In this document: positions 1 to 6,257 of the stretch, one piece after another | How positions within the stretch are numbered: the first letter of the stretch is position 1 | Layout of the letters: each line of letters starts with the position of its first letter | NCBI GenBank assembly: GCA_026770615.1 | Contig: MU631935.1 | Location: forward strand, 59,872 to 70,609 | Direction: 5' to 3' | Length of the DNA: 10,738 nucleotides | Origin: Pavlovales sp. CCMP2436 | Taxonomy: Eukaryota; Haptophyta; Pavlovophyceae; Pavlovales | Notes under the pieces: generated by a model | Told to the model about the DNA's origin: nothing | Databases searched by the model: none | What the model saw: the letters and a program-made list of their open reading frames with translations, nothing else | Translations under genes and position numbers: made by a program

Positions 1-66
1 CTTGTGCTCCGACTCCTCAGTCTGGGCGGTAATGGCGTGCTGGAGCTTTTGAATGCCGGCGCCCAT
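1..66 (-). CDS. Possible partial coding exon running off the left edge
   Basis: On the minus strand a reading frame opens at an ATG (64-66) and stays open to the window edge for 22 codons. It reads MGAGIQKLQHAITAQTEESEH and so on: an amphipathic, charged, helix-like peptide with G/C-rich third positions. The same frame is open for some codons upstream of the ATG. It could be a downstream exon of the hAT-like gene at 562-1941, the start of another gene, or chance. The intervening DNA (67-561) is low-complexity and AT-repeat-bearing, as an intron might be, but I cannot pin the splice sites. I do not recognise the peptide. Confidence 0.2.
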   Translation of the reverse strand, partial: MGAGIQKLQHAITAQTEESEHK

Positions 67-561
67 AGAGGAGAAGGGTTGCGCAAGGGGGCCTGACGCG
101 GGGGTTAGGCTGCCAGTGGGGGCTACACGTGCTTGGAGCTCCGCCCACGCTGCATATATATGTATATATGGATATATATCCATATATATATATATGCACT
201 CAGCCCCGAGCCCCTGCGCCCCGACCCGGTTGGGCCGGTCCTGGTCGCGCCTCGCTCGCACCGACGACGCGCCCCACGGCTGCGGCCGCCCTACTGGCCT
301 CTCCGACTCCAGCAGCTCCGGCGCCTGCGCGGCCTCGCCATCCTACTTCACGCCCGCTGACACTTAGCCCCTCGCTCGGCCCCGCGCCTGGCTCTTGCCT
401 CTGCGCCCGCGCCCGGCCGCCACACCCTGCGCCCAGCCCCCGAGTCCTGCGCCTCGCGCCCCTCGATGCCAGTAGGTTCGTCGTCCTCGCCCTCGCCGAC
501 ACTCGCGATTGCCGCAGCCGCGCGCTGCGCGGCCACGTGCAGCCGCCGGGTCTTTCCTCAC
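67..561. other. Low-complexity GC-rich stretch, probable 3' part or intron of the hAT-like gene
   Basis: Extremely GC-rich, pyrimidine-heavy on the plus strand, with an AT-repeat hairpin at 151-198. On the minus strand a frame from about 524 down to a stop at 348-350 reads as alanine-rich, then acidic (contains GEGEDDEPTGIEG), then Gly/Arg-rich. It could continue the hAT-like protein if a 37-nt GT-AG segment (525-561, beginning GTGAGG and ending GCGCAG) is spliced out, which would fix the frame. That intron would be very short, so this is only a suggestion. The several overlapping open frames here are what GC-rich DNA produces by chance. Confidence 0.3.
151..198. repeat. AT-dinucleotide hairpin (imperfect palindrome)
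   Basis: A run of alternating AT forms an imperfect 48-bp palindrome bounded by TGCA at both ends and centred on GGATATATATCC. The arms are 19 and 17 nt, so one arm carries a 2-nt excess. It is surrounded by very GC-rich sequence. It is likely a microsatellite able to form a cruciform. There is no sign that it is a TATA box for a recognisable gene. Confidence 0.8.
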
Positions 562-1941
562 CGCCACCCACGAGCGTGTGCGGCCGTAGTTGGCAGCAAG
601 ACGCTTCTGTGTCCAAATGTGCCCGGTAGTCGAGCCCACCTCGTCGGGGTACCAGACCTGGTAATCCGCCTCGATGCCACGCCGTTTGCCCTTGAAGTTG
701 TCGAGCGCCCAGCCTGCGTACAAAAGTGGGTCACAGCTGTGTCTGAGCGGAGGGAGATGCGCGAACGCAGGACGAGAAGAAAAAGGGTCAGCACACCTGT
801 CGTGAAGATGTGCATGATCTTAACGTCGGGCGCGCCAAGGCCAGCCTTATCGAACGTGGGCATAGCATCGATCGTCAGCCAGCCGGGCGTGCCGTCGAAG
901 GCGCTGACTTGCGCGAAGGGCGCCTCTAGAGCGCCCTCCTCCTCCTCGTCGTCGTCGCCAGCTTCGTTGCCGCCTGCTGGCGCGTTGCCTGCCTGCTCGT
1001 CCTCCTCCTCGCCAGAGCTCCCCCCAGACGACTCGAGCATTTCGATTGCGCGCCGCGAAATGGCACGCGCGTTGCGCTTGCACGGGCGCAGCCCAGAGAA
1101 TAACTTGGAGGGGTTGCGCCTGGCGCTGCTCGAGAAGAGCTGCAGAGCCCCACCGATGAGCTGGTCGAAGATGCCCTTAGGCGACGAAAGCGCGGGCCCG
1201 TTGAGCTTGATCTCCTGCAGGTCGCACGACATGGCGACCTTCATGCGGTTGCGCAGCTTGGTCTTCATCTGGCCGAGCGTGGAGATGCCGCGCTCGGCGC
1301 AGGAGGTGGTGAGCGCCTGCACGAGGCCGAGGGTGCACAGCTCGCACAAGTCGGCCAGGTCATAGGTCGCACGGCGCGCGTAGAGATGTGCCCACGCGAT
1401 CTCGTCGGTCACCTCCTTGCGCTCGTGCTCCGGGGCGGACGCAGCGCTCCCGCGTAGCTGCACGATGAGGCTCTTGGCGCACCCGAACTGCTCGCGCACC
1501 TGCGCCGCGCGCACAATCGGCGTGAACGACTTGCTGCCAGGGGAGAAGAGAGGCTTGCCGTAGTGCTCAAGTAGCACCTCGAGCTGGGGGGCACCGTACG
1601 CGCCGATGCGGACGGTGTATTCGATGTCATTCTCGCCCAGGTTGATGGTGGGCAGCTCGCCCATGTCGAGACACTCGAAAGCCTCAAGGAAGGCATCCTG
1701 CATGGAGTTATCAGAAAGGGGGCAGCGCGCAGGGTAACTCTGTCAGCTAGCAGGTAGGCGCGCAGGGTAATTAAGGCACGCGCGCAGCGCAGGGCGAGGT
1801 TCGCGCGCGCATCGCACCTGCGGGAAGCGATCGGAGAGCGCATCAATGTGCGACTTGGCGTAGGTCCGCATCACGCGCTGCATACTCTCCCATTCCTCTA
1901 AGTCGAACACGGTCTGGCGCTCGTAGATGTTGAGCACACCC
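562..1941 (-). CDS. hAT-transposase-derived protein, three exons, 5' end missing
   Basis: Three exons on the minus strand, 1941-1818, 1697-797 and 713-562 (about 392 codons), join in frame through GT-AG introns. Exon 1 ends in an HIDALSDRFPQ-like segment. Exon 2 has a conserved YGAPQLEVLLEHYG stretch and then the C-terminal hAT dimerisation signature: CAERGISTLGQMKTKLRNRM followed by LNGPAL, matching the ERGFS..KRIKT.LRNRL..L..I.I.GP pattern of hAT transposases and ZNF862-like proteins. A basic segment and a Glu/Asp-rich linker (SSGEEEDE, DDDEEEE) follow. Exon 3 adds a small aromatic module (GWALDNFKGK, YQVWYPDE, YGRTRSWV) that could be an SH3/Tudor-like fold; that is inference. The hAT catalytic N-terminal part and zinc finger are not in the window, and a copia relic begins about 11 bp upstream of the exon 1 acceptor, so the gene may be truncated or the exons may lie beyond it. 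The end at 562 is tentative. No stop interrupts the joined frame. Confidence 0.7.
714..796 (-). other. Spliceosomal intron of the hAT-like gene (83 nt)
   Basis: On the minus strand the donor is ACAG|GTGTGC and the acceptor is GTACGCAG|GCTGGG, with a pyrimidine-rich stretch between. The length is not a multiple of three, and removal in phase 1 joins HIFTT to GWALDNFKG, moving from one conserved-looking frame to another. Without splicing, the frame runs into non-conserved sequence. Confidence 0.65.
1698..1817 (-). other. Spliceosomal intron of the hAT-like gene (120 nt)
   Basis: On the minus strand the donor is CAG|GTGCGA and the acceptor is CATGCAG|GATGCC. Removal joins ...DRFPQ to DAFLEAF in phase 0 and produces the RFP.D..L.AF..LD pattern expected in hAT-family proteins. 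The unspliced sequence contains stops and the two flanking frames differ. The ATG inside the acceptor (ATGCAG) is therefore probably not the real start. Confidence 0.7.
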
Positions 1942-2114
1942 CTGCGAGTTGACGTCTACGCGAAGCCTCGCAGATCTAGGACAACCTTTTCCGTGACATG
2001 CTCACAAAGATCGGCTTCATAGCCACCGCTGCCGACCCATCCCTCTTCGTCAAGTTCTTCCCGGACGGCGGTATCTGCCTCATCCCGGTGCACGTCGACG
2101 ACGGCATCTGCTGC

Positions 2115-2285
2115 CACAGGAGATCGCGGGCAATAAGAAACCGTCGTGTTAAGAAACTGAGCCTCGATTTTTAGCCCTTCGAAAGTAATTTTAACCAAAA
2201 TTTAACCATTTTTTGTATGTAGTTTGCTAAGAAAGTCAGCCTCAACCTCAAAACCCGCCGTTCTTATTGCCCGCGATCCCCTGTA
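2115..2285. mobile_element. TA-flanked miniature inverted-repeat element, copy 1 (167 bp)
   Basis: The element is 2117-2283. Its 23-bp terminal inverted repeats, 2117-2139 and 2261-2283, differ at one position; the core reads CGCGGGCAATAAGAA. It is flanked by CA (2115-2116) on the left and TA (2284-2285) on the right, best explained as a TA target duplication with one decayed copy. Removing the element and one dinucleotide restores the copia frame through the bases after VDD, which fixes the ends exactly. TA duplication suggests mobilisation by a Tc1/mariner-type transposase, an inference. The interior is AT-rich and non-coding. A relative in the opposite orientation lies at 6260-6749. Confidence 0.88.
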
Positions 2286-2756
2286 CACCTGCTCGGACGA
2301 GCATTTTGCGCAGTTCTGCGACGAGCTCACCGCTGCGCTAGACGGCCGCATCAAGTGGTCCGACGCAGACGACTATCTCGCGATGGACATATCCCAGTCC
2401 TCCGACCGATCCGCGGTGACAGTCTCCATGGAGACCTACATCCGCACTGCACTTGCAGACATCGACGCTGCCGGAACGATGCGTACGTTCGACACGTCCT
2501 CTGCGGTCGACATCCTGCTCAGGATGAACAGCGACACATCGCAGCTCCTCGACGCCGATGGACGCCAAAACTACATGAGGCTCGTCGGCACAGTCGGCTA
2601 CATACGCAAGGTGCGATGCGACATCGACTATGCTGTGACCCTGGTGGCATCCCGACTGCACGCGCCAACGGAGCTAGATTTGGATAACGTCAAACGCATC
2701 TTCGGCTACCTCAAGTCATGCCTGACGCTGGGCCGCACATTCTATCGAGAGGCTAG

Positions 2757-2941
2757 CGGTGTTGAACGCAAGCACGAACTAAGAGAGGATTGGAGTCCGA
2801 GACGCGGTGAAGCGTCGAAGGCAGCTAGAGAGAGAGAGAGAGAGCTTAATTAAGGAATAGAGCGGTTGTGAAGATGGCAATCAGGATGTCAGACAGCGCC
2901 CAAGTGAGAGGACACTTGGGCTCCCGATACATTCAACGGTG
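2757..2941. mobile_element. 175-bp insertion with 5-bp target duplication inside the copia relic
   Basis: The inserted DNA is 2762-2936, flanked by identical CGGTG at 2757-2761 and 2937-2941. The ends form a 5-bp inverted repeat, TTGAA...TTCAA. Removing the insert with one CGGTG rejoins the reverse transcriptase C-terminus (...YREASG) to the RNase H start (DPTIRGFSDADF) in frame; insert plus duplication is 180 bp. The interior carries an (AG)9 tract, the palindrome CTTAATTAAG and, near the right end, a 9-bp stem-loop GCCCAAGTG-AGAGGA-CACTTGGGC. There is no coding capacity, poly(A) tail or tRNA-like box. The superfamily is unknown. Confidence 0.82.
2827..2844 (+). repeat. (AG)9 microsatellite
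   Basis: Nine perfect AG units inside the 175-bp insertion, immediately upstream of the CTTAATTAAG palindrome. Length is likely polymorphic between strains. Confidence 0.95.
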
Positions 2942-3452
2942 ATCCGACCATCCGCGGTTTCTCCGATGCCGATTTCGGCAACACATCCGACGGCCGCAGC
3001 TACTTTGGCGTGCTCGTCATGATGGGAGGCTCTGCAGTCGCCGCGCGCACACGCAGATAGACTACAGTTACTACCGCGACCGCTGATTCCGAGCTACTCG
3101 CGCTAGCCTCCCTCGTACGATCGATAGAGGAGACTCTGATGCTCCTATCCAACATCAGGGTCAAGGTCTCGCTCCCCTCGAGCTCTAATGCGACAACTCC
3201 GCAACTGTGCTCGCCGCGACGACATACACCTCGCGCAAGAGCCGGCATCTCGCAAACCACGCAGCTTACGTACGTGAGCACGTGATGATCGACGGTGACG
3301 TGCGAGTGAACCTGATTGGCACTGCGGAGAACCCGGCCGACTTCTTCACGAAGGCGCTTCCCCGCGACCCCTTCCTGCGCTTCCGCGCCATGATCATGGA
3401 AGGAAAAACATTTGAGCCGACGCCAATCGGCCTAAAGCTTACTTCCAAGTGA

Positions 3453-4149
3453 GGGTAAGCCACCGGCGCACGTCGGACAAATCCACCAAATCCAACCTTA
3501 CCCAAATCTTAACAAGTGCCACCGGCATACCCCGTCTATCCAGACACCATCGATAGTGCAGCTCTATCACCCATTCCCGATTCAATCCGAATCCATCCGA
3601 ACCCATCCGAATCCATCCGAACCTATCCGAATCCATCCAAAACCAAACCCCCCATCCACTTGGACAAGAGACGAGAACAGCTGCCTACCTGTGGAAGGTG
3701 CTGTGCATGGAATAGCACTACGCACTCGTGCTCTTGACGACCCCACAGACTACGCGTGATCCGGGAGCCTCGTCGCGGCCACCGCGCTACGACACAACAA
3801 AGCCGAATCGTTCCACCTATGCAGACAGAGCCGCACAACTCTTACTTGTTCGCCACGTATACGGATCTCCGCAAACTCTCAAACGTCACCGGCATCGACG
3901 GCCTTCACCGTCTATCTCCTACATTCTACCTAAACCGCGTCACCGATCATCATCACCGATCTCACCGATCATTATCAACGATCATCACTCATCATCATCA
4001 TCAACATGGCATCAACATGTACGCGTACTACTAACATCTCGACGCAGATCAAATCATCGGACAATCCCGTGCTCGCGAAGGAACGCGCCAACGCTCAACC
4101 TCGATTAGATCCATCACTGATTCAGCATCCCGTCCGCTACATGGGTGGG
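3453..4149. other. Non-coding gap downstream of copia pol; possible LTR remnants and short tandem repeats
   Basis: A 3' LTR would be expected directly after the copia stop. The sequence starts GAGGGTAAG, but no second LTR is available for comparison, so LTR limits cannot be stated. The stretch contains a 10-bp tandem repeat at 3588-3637 and a region rich in ATC/CATCAC trinucleotides at about 3943-4005. The short open frames on both strands are repetitive and show no recognisable domain. I see no gene here. Confidence 0.5.
3588..3637 (+). repeat. 10-bp minisatellite, five units with 20-bp alternation
   Basis: Five consecutive 10-bp units. Units 1, 3 and 5 are CGAATCCATC; units 2 and 4 are the variant CGAAC(C/T)(C)ATC type. 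The alternation implies that the array grew by duplication of a 20-bp dimer. The array degrades into CAAAACC on the right and into a partial unit on the left. Confidence 0.9.
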
Positions 4150-4184
4150 AGTGTTATGCCCATTAGAGGCAATATTCTAGTCCG

Positions 4185-4225
4185 GTGGTTCACCAGGACT
4201 TCGTCCTGTGGTTCACCAGGACTTC
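4185..4225 (+). repeat. Direct duplication in the left arm of the foldback element
   Basis: The 18-bp GTGGTTCACCAGGACTTC occurs at 4185-4202 and again at 4208-4225, a 23-bp period. The right arm has only one copy (a variant around 5131-5148), so the duplication arose after the arms formed and explains most of their length difference. Confidence 0.9.
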
Positions 4226-4401
4226 TCAGACCTGATTTGAATATAGGCGCTTAGTGCGCCTTCGTACATCTTATCTTCATCCCTAGATTGACTCTTAGCC
4301 CATGCCCGTCGCAGCGGCACCGGGCAGTGAGGCTCCGCCAGATGGGAACACCCTGCCATCTGGCTACAACACAACGCCACCTCGGCATGCCCGCCTGGTC
4401 A

Positions 4402-4422
4402 CGGCGTGGTGGTGCCACGCCG
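4402..4422. repeat. Perfect 8-bp stem-loop inside the foldback element
   Basis: CGGCGTGG, a five-base loop TGGTG, then CCACGCCG. It lies just inside the left arm and is not repeated on the right side. Confidence 0.7.
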
Positions 4423-4590
4423 CTCGGCTCACCGAGGCACCGATGGGTTCGTTCGTTCTCTATGCTGCTTCATGCGCACGCGAGAGGCGGCGGTGGTTGG
4501 TGCGCGGCGGTGCAGTGACAGGTTGCGAGCGCGCTCGTCTTTTATTTCTTTATTTTTCGCTGTCTTTCATTTATTTATTTTAAAAAACTA

Positions 4591-4753
4591 CCAATCACAA
4601 AGGAGTGGGAGTTGCTGTGATTTGGGAGACTGTGAGTTGCTGTGAGTTGAACTCCCAGTCACGGGCCACCGGCTTGCTGTGTGTGGGAGTTGGAGCTGTG
4701 AGTTAACTCATACAGGGGAACTCGCACACTCTTGTGAGTTGGCTTGTGATTGG
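4591..4753. repeat. Segment bounded by CCAATCACAA inverted repeats, rich in GTGAGTTG motifs
   Basis: CCAATCACAA at 4591-4600 is matched by its exact inverse TTGTGATTGG at 4744-4753. Between them, variants of TGTGAGTTG/GGGAGTTG and their complements recur, including the palindrome TGAGTTAACTCA. It may be a small element nested in the larger foldback element, but no clear target duplication flanks it. It supplies the last residues and stop codon of the ORF at 4703-5056. Confidence 0.5.
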
Positions 4754-5056
4754 AATCACTGCGAGTTTCGACCTCTGTTGTGACCTCTGCTCGTGCTCGC
4801 GCGCGAGCTTGCGCGCGTGATGCTCGTCGCGCGCCTTGAGCTCGCCTCGCTTGTGCGCCTCGAGCTCGCCGCGCGTGCTCTCCTCGAGCTCGTCCCGCGC
4901 TAGCTGCTCGGTAAACTCGGCGATGGGCGCAGCTGCAGATGGCGGCCGCTGTGATGTTGGCACGATGGCCGCAGTCGTGTTACTTGCGTTGTAGCCAGAT
5001 GGCAGGGTGCTCCCATCTGGCGGTGCCTCACTGCCCGGCGCCCCTGCGACGGGCAT
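4703..5056 (-). CDS. 117-residue coiled-coil ORF carried by the foldback element
   Basis: Starts at the ATG in the right arm and ends with TAA at 4703-4705. Residues 1-43 are rich in Pro, Ala, Ser and Thr (MPVAGAPGSEAPPDG...). Residues about 45-98 are a continuous, highly charged helix (e.g. LARDELEESTRGELEAHKRG, with a repeated RGEL(E/K)A motif) and score by eye as a coiled coil. Residues about 99-117 come from the GTGAGTTG-type repeat and look like read-through, so the natural C-terminus may lie elsewhere. Third positions are strongly G/C in the helical part, as in coding DNA of this window. The left arm repeats the first 23 or so codons, then diverges. I know no family for it. It may be a host gene fragment captured by the element or an element-encoded accessory protein; expression is unproven. 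Confidence 0.45.
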   Translation of the reverse strand: MPVAGAPGSEAPPDGSTLPSGYNASNTTAAIVPTSQRPPSAAAPIAEFTEQLARDELEESTRGELEAHKRGELKARDEHHARKLAREHEQRSQQRSKLAVIPITSQLTRVCEFPCMS

Positions 5057-5179
5057 AAGTCGATCTAAGAGTTAAAGGCGAGATGAAAGATGCGCGCTAA
5101 GCGCCGATATTTCAGATCAAGTCTAAGAAGTCTTGGTGAACCAGCAGACTAGAATGATGCCTCTAATGGGCATAACACT

Positions 5180-5405
5180 TTCGTGCGCCACATCTCGCCG
5201 CTCTGCGCCCGCCCGCGCGGAGGGCTCTTACGTGACAATAGTGGGATCGAAATCACGATGTGTTGAAAACTAAAATGTGTCGAAAGGAGCCGAAGGCTCC
5301 CCGTACTCCCTTGGCTTATCACAGATTCGCGCAACAGAGGAGGGAGAATGAATATTAATAAGGCAAGACACAGACTAGTTGCCTGTCTAATTGCCGTTTT
5401 TCCGA
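5180..5405. other. Intergenic stretch with one small hairpin
   Basis: No open frame with coding character. A perfect 6-bp stem with a GAA loop (GGAGCC-GAA-GGCTCC) sits at 5286-5300. Nothing else is recognised. Confidence 0.5.
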
Positions 5406-5412
5406 CTACATG

Positions 5413-6115
5413 TTAGCGGGTAGCTGTCCAGATGCTAGGAGGGGGCGCGACGATTGTGACTGGTAGCGGCCGCGACGCCAGTGGTGATGTGCGCGCGCCT
5501 GCGCGCAGCTCGCCGGTGAGAAAAAAACCAAAATTGGCCGCGGCATTGCCCAGCAGCGTGTGCTCCGCGGTAGTATGCTGGTGCGGGACGAAGCCCAGTT
5601 CCCACCCTTGCCACCACAACGCGTGCATGTAGATGCATGGCAAGCCCCGTGAGCGCAGCCGCATCGCAGGTTGGAGCCTGGCAGCGCCGTCGACGCACCT
5701 TGTCCTTGATCACGCGCTGCACCGCTCGCCCCTGTTATCCCACGCGAAAGGGAGCGGTCGGCGAGGTGAGCGAGCTTGGATGTGGAGAGCACCTCGAGCT
5801 TGCGTGTGTGCGTGCGGCAGGTCTGCACGTTGGACTCGCGAGCCTCCTTCAACGTGGCTGTGGTGCGGGAGCTGCATCTCGATCCTGAGGCTTGCCGCCC
5901 CGCCGGCCGCGCGTGCAGAGGCCGCGCGCGCTGACGCGCAGGCCGCGCGCGCTGACGCTGCGCGCGCGCTTCCTGCGCTGGAGGTAATGTAGCTCGATTC
6001 AAGCTCGATCTCACAATCTGCTCTGCCGATCGAGGATCTGAGTAAATTACTTTCTGCATCCAACAAGGGCTCCCGCGTGCAGAACTTGAATCGCCTCTGC
6101 TTCCCGGTCCGCCAT
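5413..6115 (-). CDS. Candidate multi-exon gene, unknown product
   Basis: Coding-like signal lies in pieces in different minus-strand frames. An ATG at 6113-6115 has a favourable context (A at -3, G at +4) and begins MADREAEAIQVLHAGALVG, stopping at 6047-6049. A helical piece at about 5760-5880 (TLKEARESNVQT, RKLEVLSTSKLAHLADRSL) has about 80 percent G/C third positions. A terminal piece at 5413-5664 (WELGFVPHQHTTAEH, LLGNAAANFGFFLTGEL) ends in TAA at 5413-5415. Introns between them are plausible (a strong donor AAG|GTGCGT near 5701), but I could not build one consistent spliced model. I recognise no domain. It could equally be a decayed gene. Confidence applies to some coding content existing here, not to the exact limits. 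Confidence 0.3.
5919..5960. repeat. 21-bp tandem duplication encoding an Ala/Arg-rich helix
   Basis: Two near-identical 21-bp units, 5919-5939 and 5940-5960, with core GGCCGCGCGCGCTGACGC, plus a weaker partial unit upstream. Being a multiple of three, the repeat keeps the frame on either strand and reads as alternating Ala/Arg (with Asp or Ser), typical of low-complexity coding repeats. Confidence 0.75.
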
Positions 6116-6257
6116 GCTGCAAAGCTAAGCATATAACTAACGTTTTACACGCTTTGTCGAAAATTCACACGCTTTTTTGCAATTAGAGCTGCAACTAGTC
6201 CACGCACTTTGAAGCAACATATGTTCTCTATTTACTCACCGGTCCGGTTCGACGGGA
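6116..6257. other. Short non-coding gap
   Basis: AT-richer sequence between the gene candidate at 5413-6115 and the TA-flanked element. It contains the related phrases acacgctttg and cacacgcttt. If the candidate gene is real this would be its promoter side, but no TATA or initiator element is distinct. Confidence 0.3.

Larger units (their letters stand above)
1953..3452 (+). pseudogene. Ty1/copia retrotransposon pol relic (reverse transcriptase to RNase H), 5'-truncated
   Basis: Plus-strand translation gives the copia series in order: LREASQ (normally L+EA.R.W), IGFIATAADPSLF, the catalytic VDD of reverse transcriptase (about 2094-2102), YLAMDIS, the LVGTVGYIRKVRCDIDYAV block and RIFGYLKSC. 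The copia RNase H follows with its acidic residues in SDADF (from about 2962), ADSELLAL (about 3085-3108) and CDNSA (from 3189), then the C-terminal ENPADFFTKALPRD and a stop at 3450-3452. Lesions: TAG at 1977-1979 (a Trp position), a 167-bp insertion at 2117-2283, a 175-bp insertion at 2762-2936, TAG at 3058-3060 (a Gln position) and a frameshift near 3183-3190. Gag, protease, integrase and the 5' half of reverse transcriptase are absent. The ATG at 2224 lies inside the first insertion and is not a true start. This is a dead element; no LTR boundary could be fixed on either side. Confidence 0.92.
4150..5179. mobile_element. Foldback (long inverted repeat) element, 1.03 kb
   Basis: The left arm 4150-4370 and right arm 4988-5179 are imperfect inverted copies of each other, ending in AGTGTTATGCCCATTAGAGG-type termini. 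The left arm is longer, mainly because of a 23-bp internal direct duplication. Both arms contain the same perfect 9-bp stem-loop (GCCAGATGG...CCATCTGGC, at 4337-4364 and 4994-5021), and both contain an ATG followed by nearly the same 23 codons. The spacer of about 620 bp holds a coiled-coil ORF (minus strand) and a GTGAGTTG-rich repeat segment. No target duplication is convincing: the flanking octamers (tgggtggg and ttcgtgcg) match at only 5 of 8 positions. There is no transposase, so this is a non-autonomous DNA element of unassigned superfamily. Confidence 0.85.

Noticed and set aside
466..1365. 299-codon plus-strand frame opposite the hAT-like gene
   Set aside because: Serine runs arise from the antisense of the Glu/Asp codon repeats. 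No recognisable domain, and the minus strand explains the region.
2224..2283. ATG at 2224 as the start of the reverse-transcriptase-like ORF
   Set aside because: The first 20 codons lie within the right half of the TA-flanked element. The copia frame enters from upstream of the insertion.
2762..2936. The 175-bp insertion as a spliceosomal intron or introner
   Set aside because: A GT is present at the left edge, but no AG lies near the right edge, and the flanking CGGTG repeat with inverted ends is better explained by transposition.
1977..3060. TAG as a reassigned sense codon in the copia relic
   Set aside because: The two TAGs fall at a Trp and a Gln position and are accompanied by a frameshift and insertions, so ordinary decay explains them.
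4142..5187. 8-bp target duplication around the first foldback element
   Set aside because: The flanking octamers agree at 5 of 8 positions, not enough to claim a duplication.
5286..5300. GGAGCC-GAA-GGCTCC hairpin as a transcription terminator or histone-type stem-loop
   Set aside because: No T-run follows, no histone gene is near, and the sequence does not match the histone stem-loop consensus.
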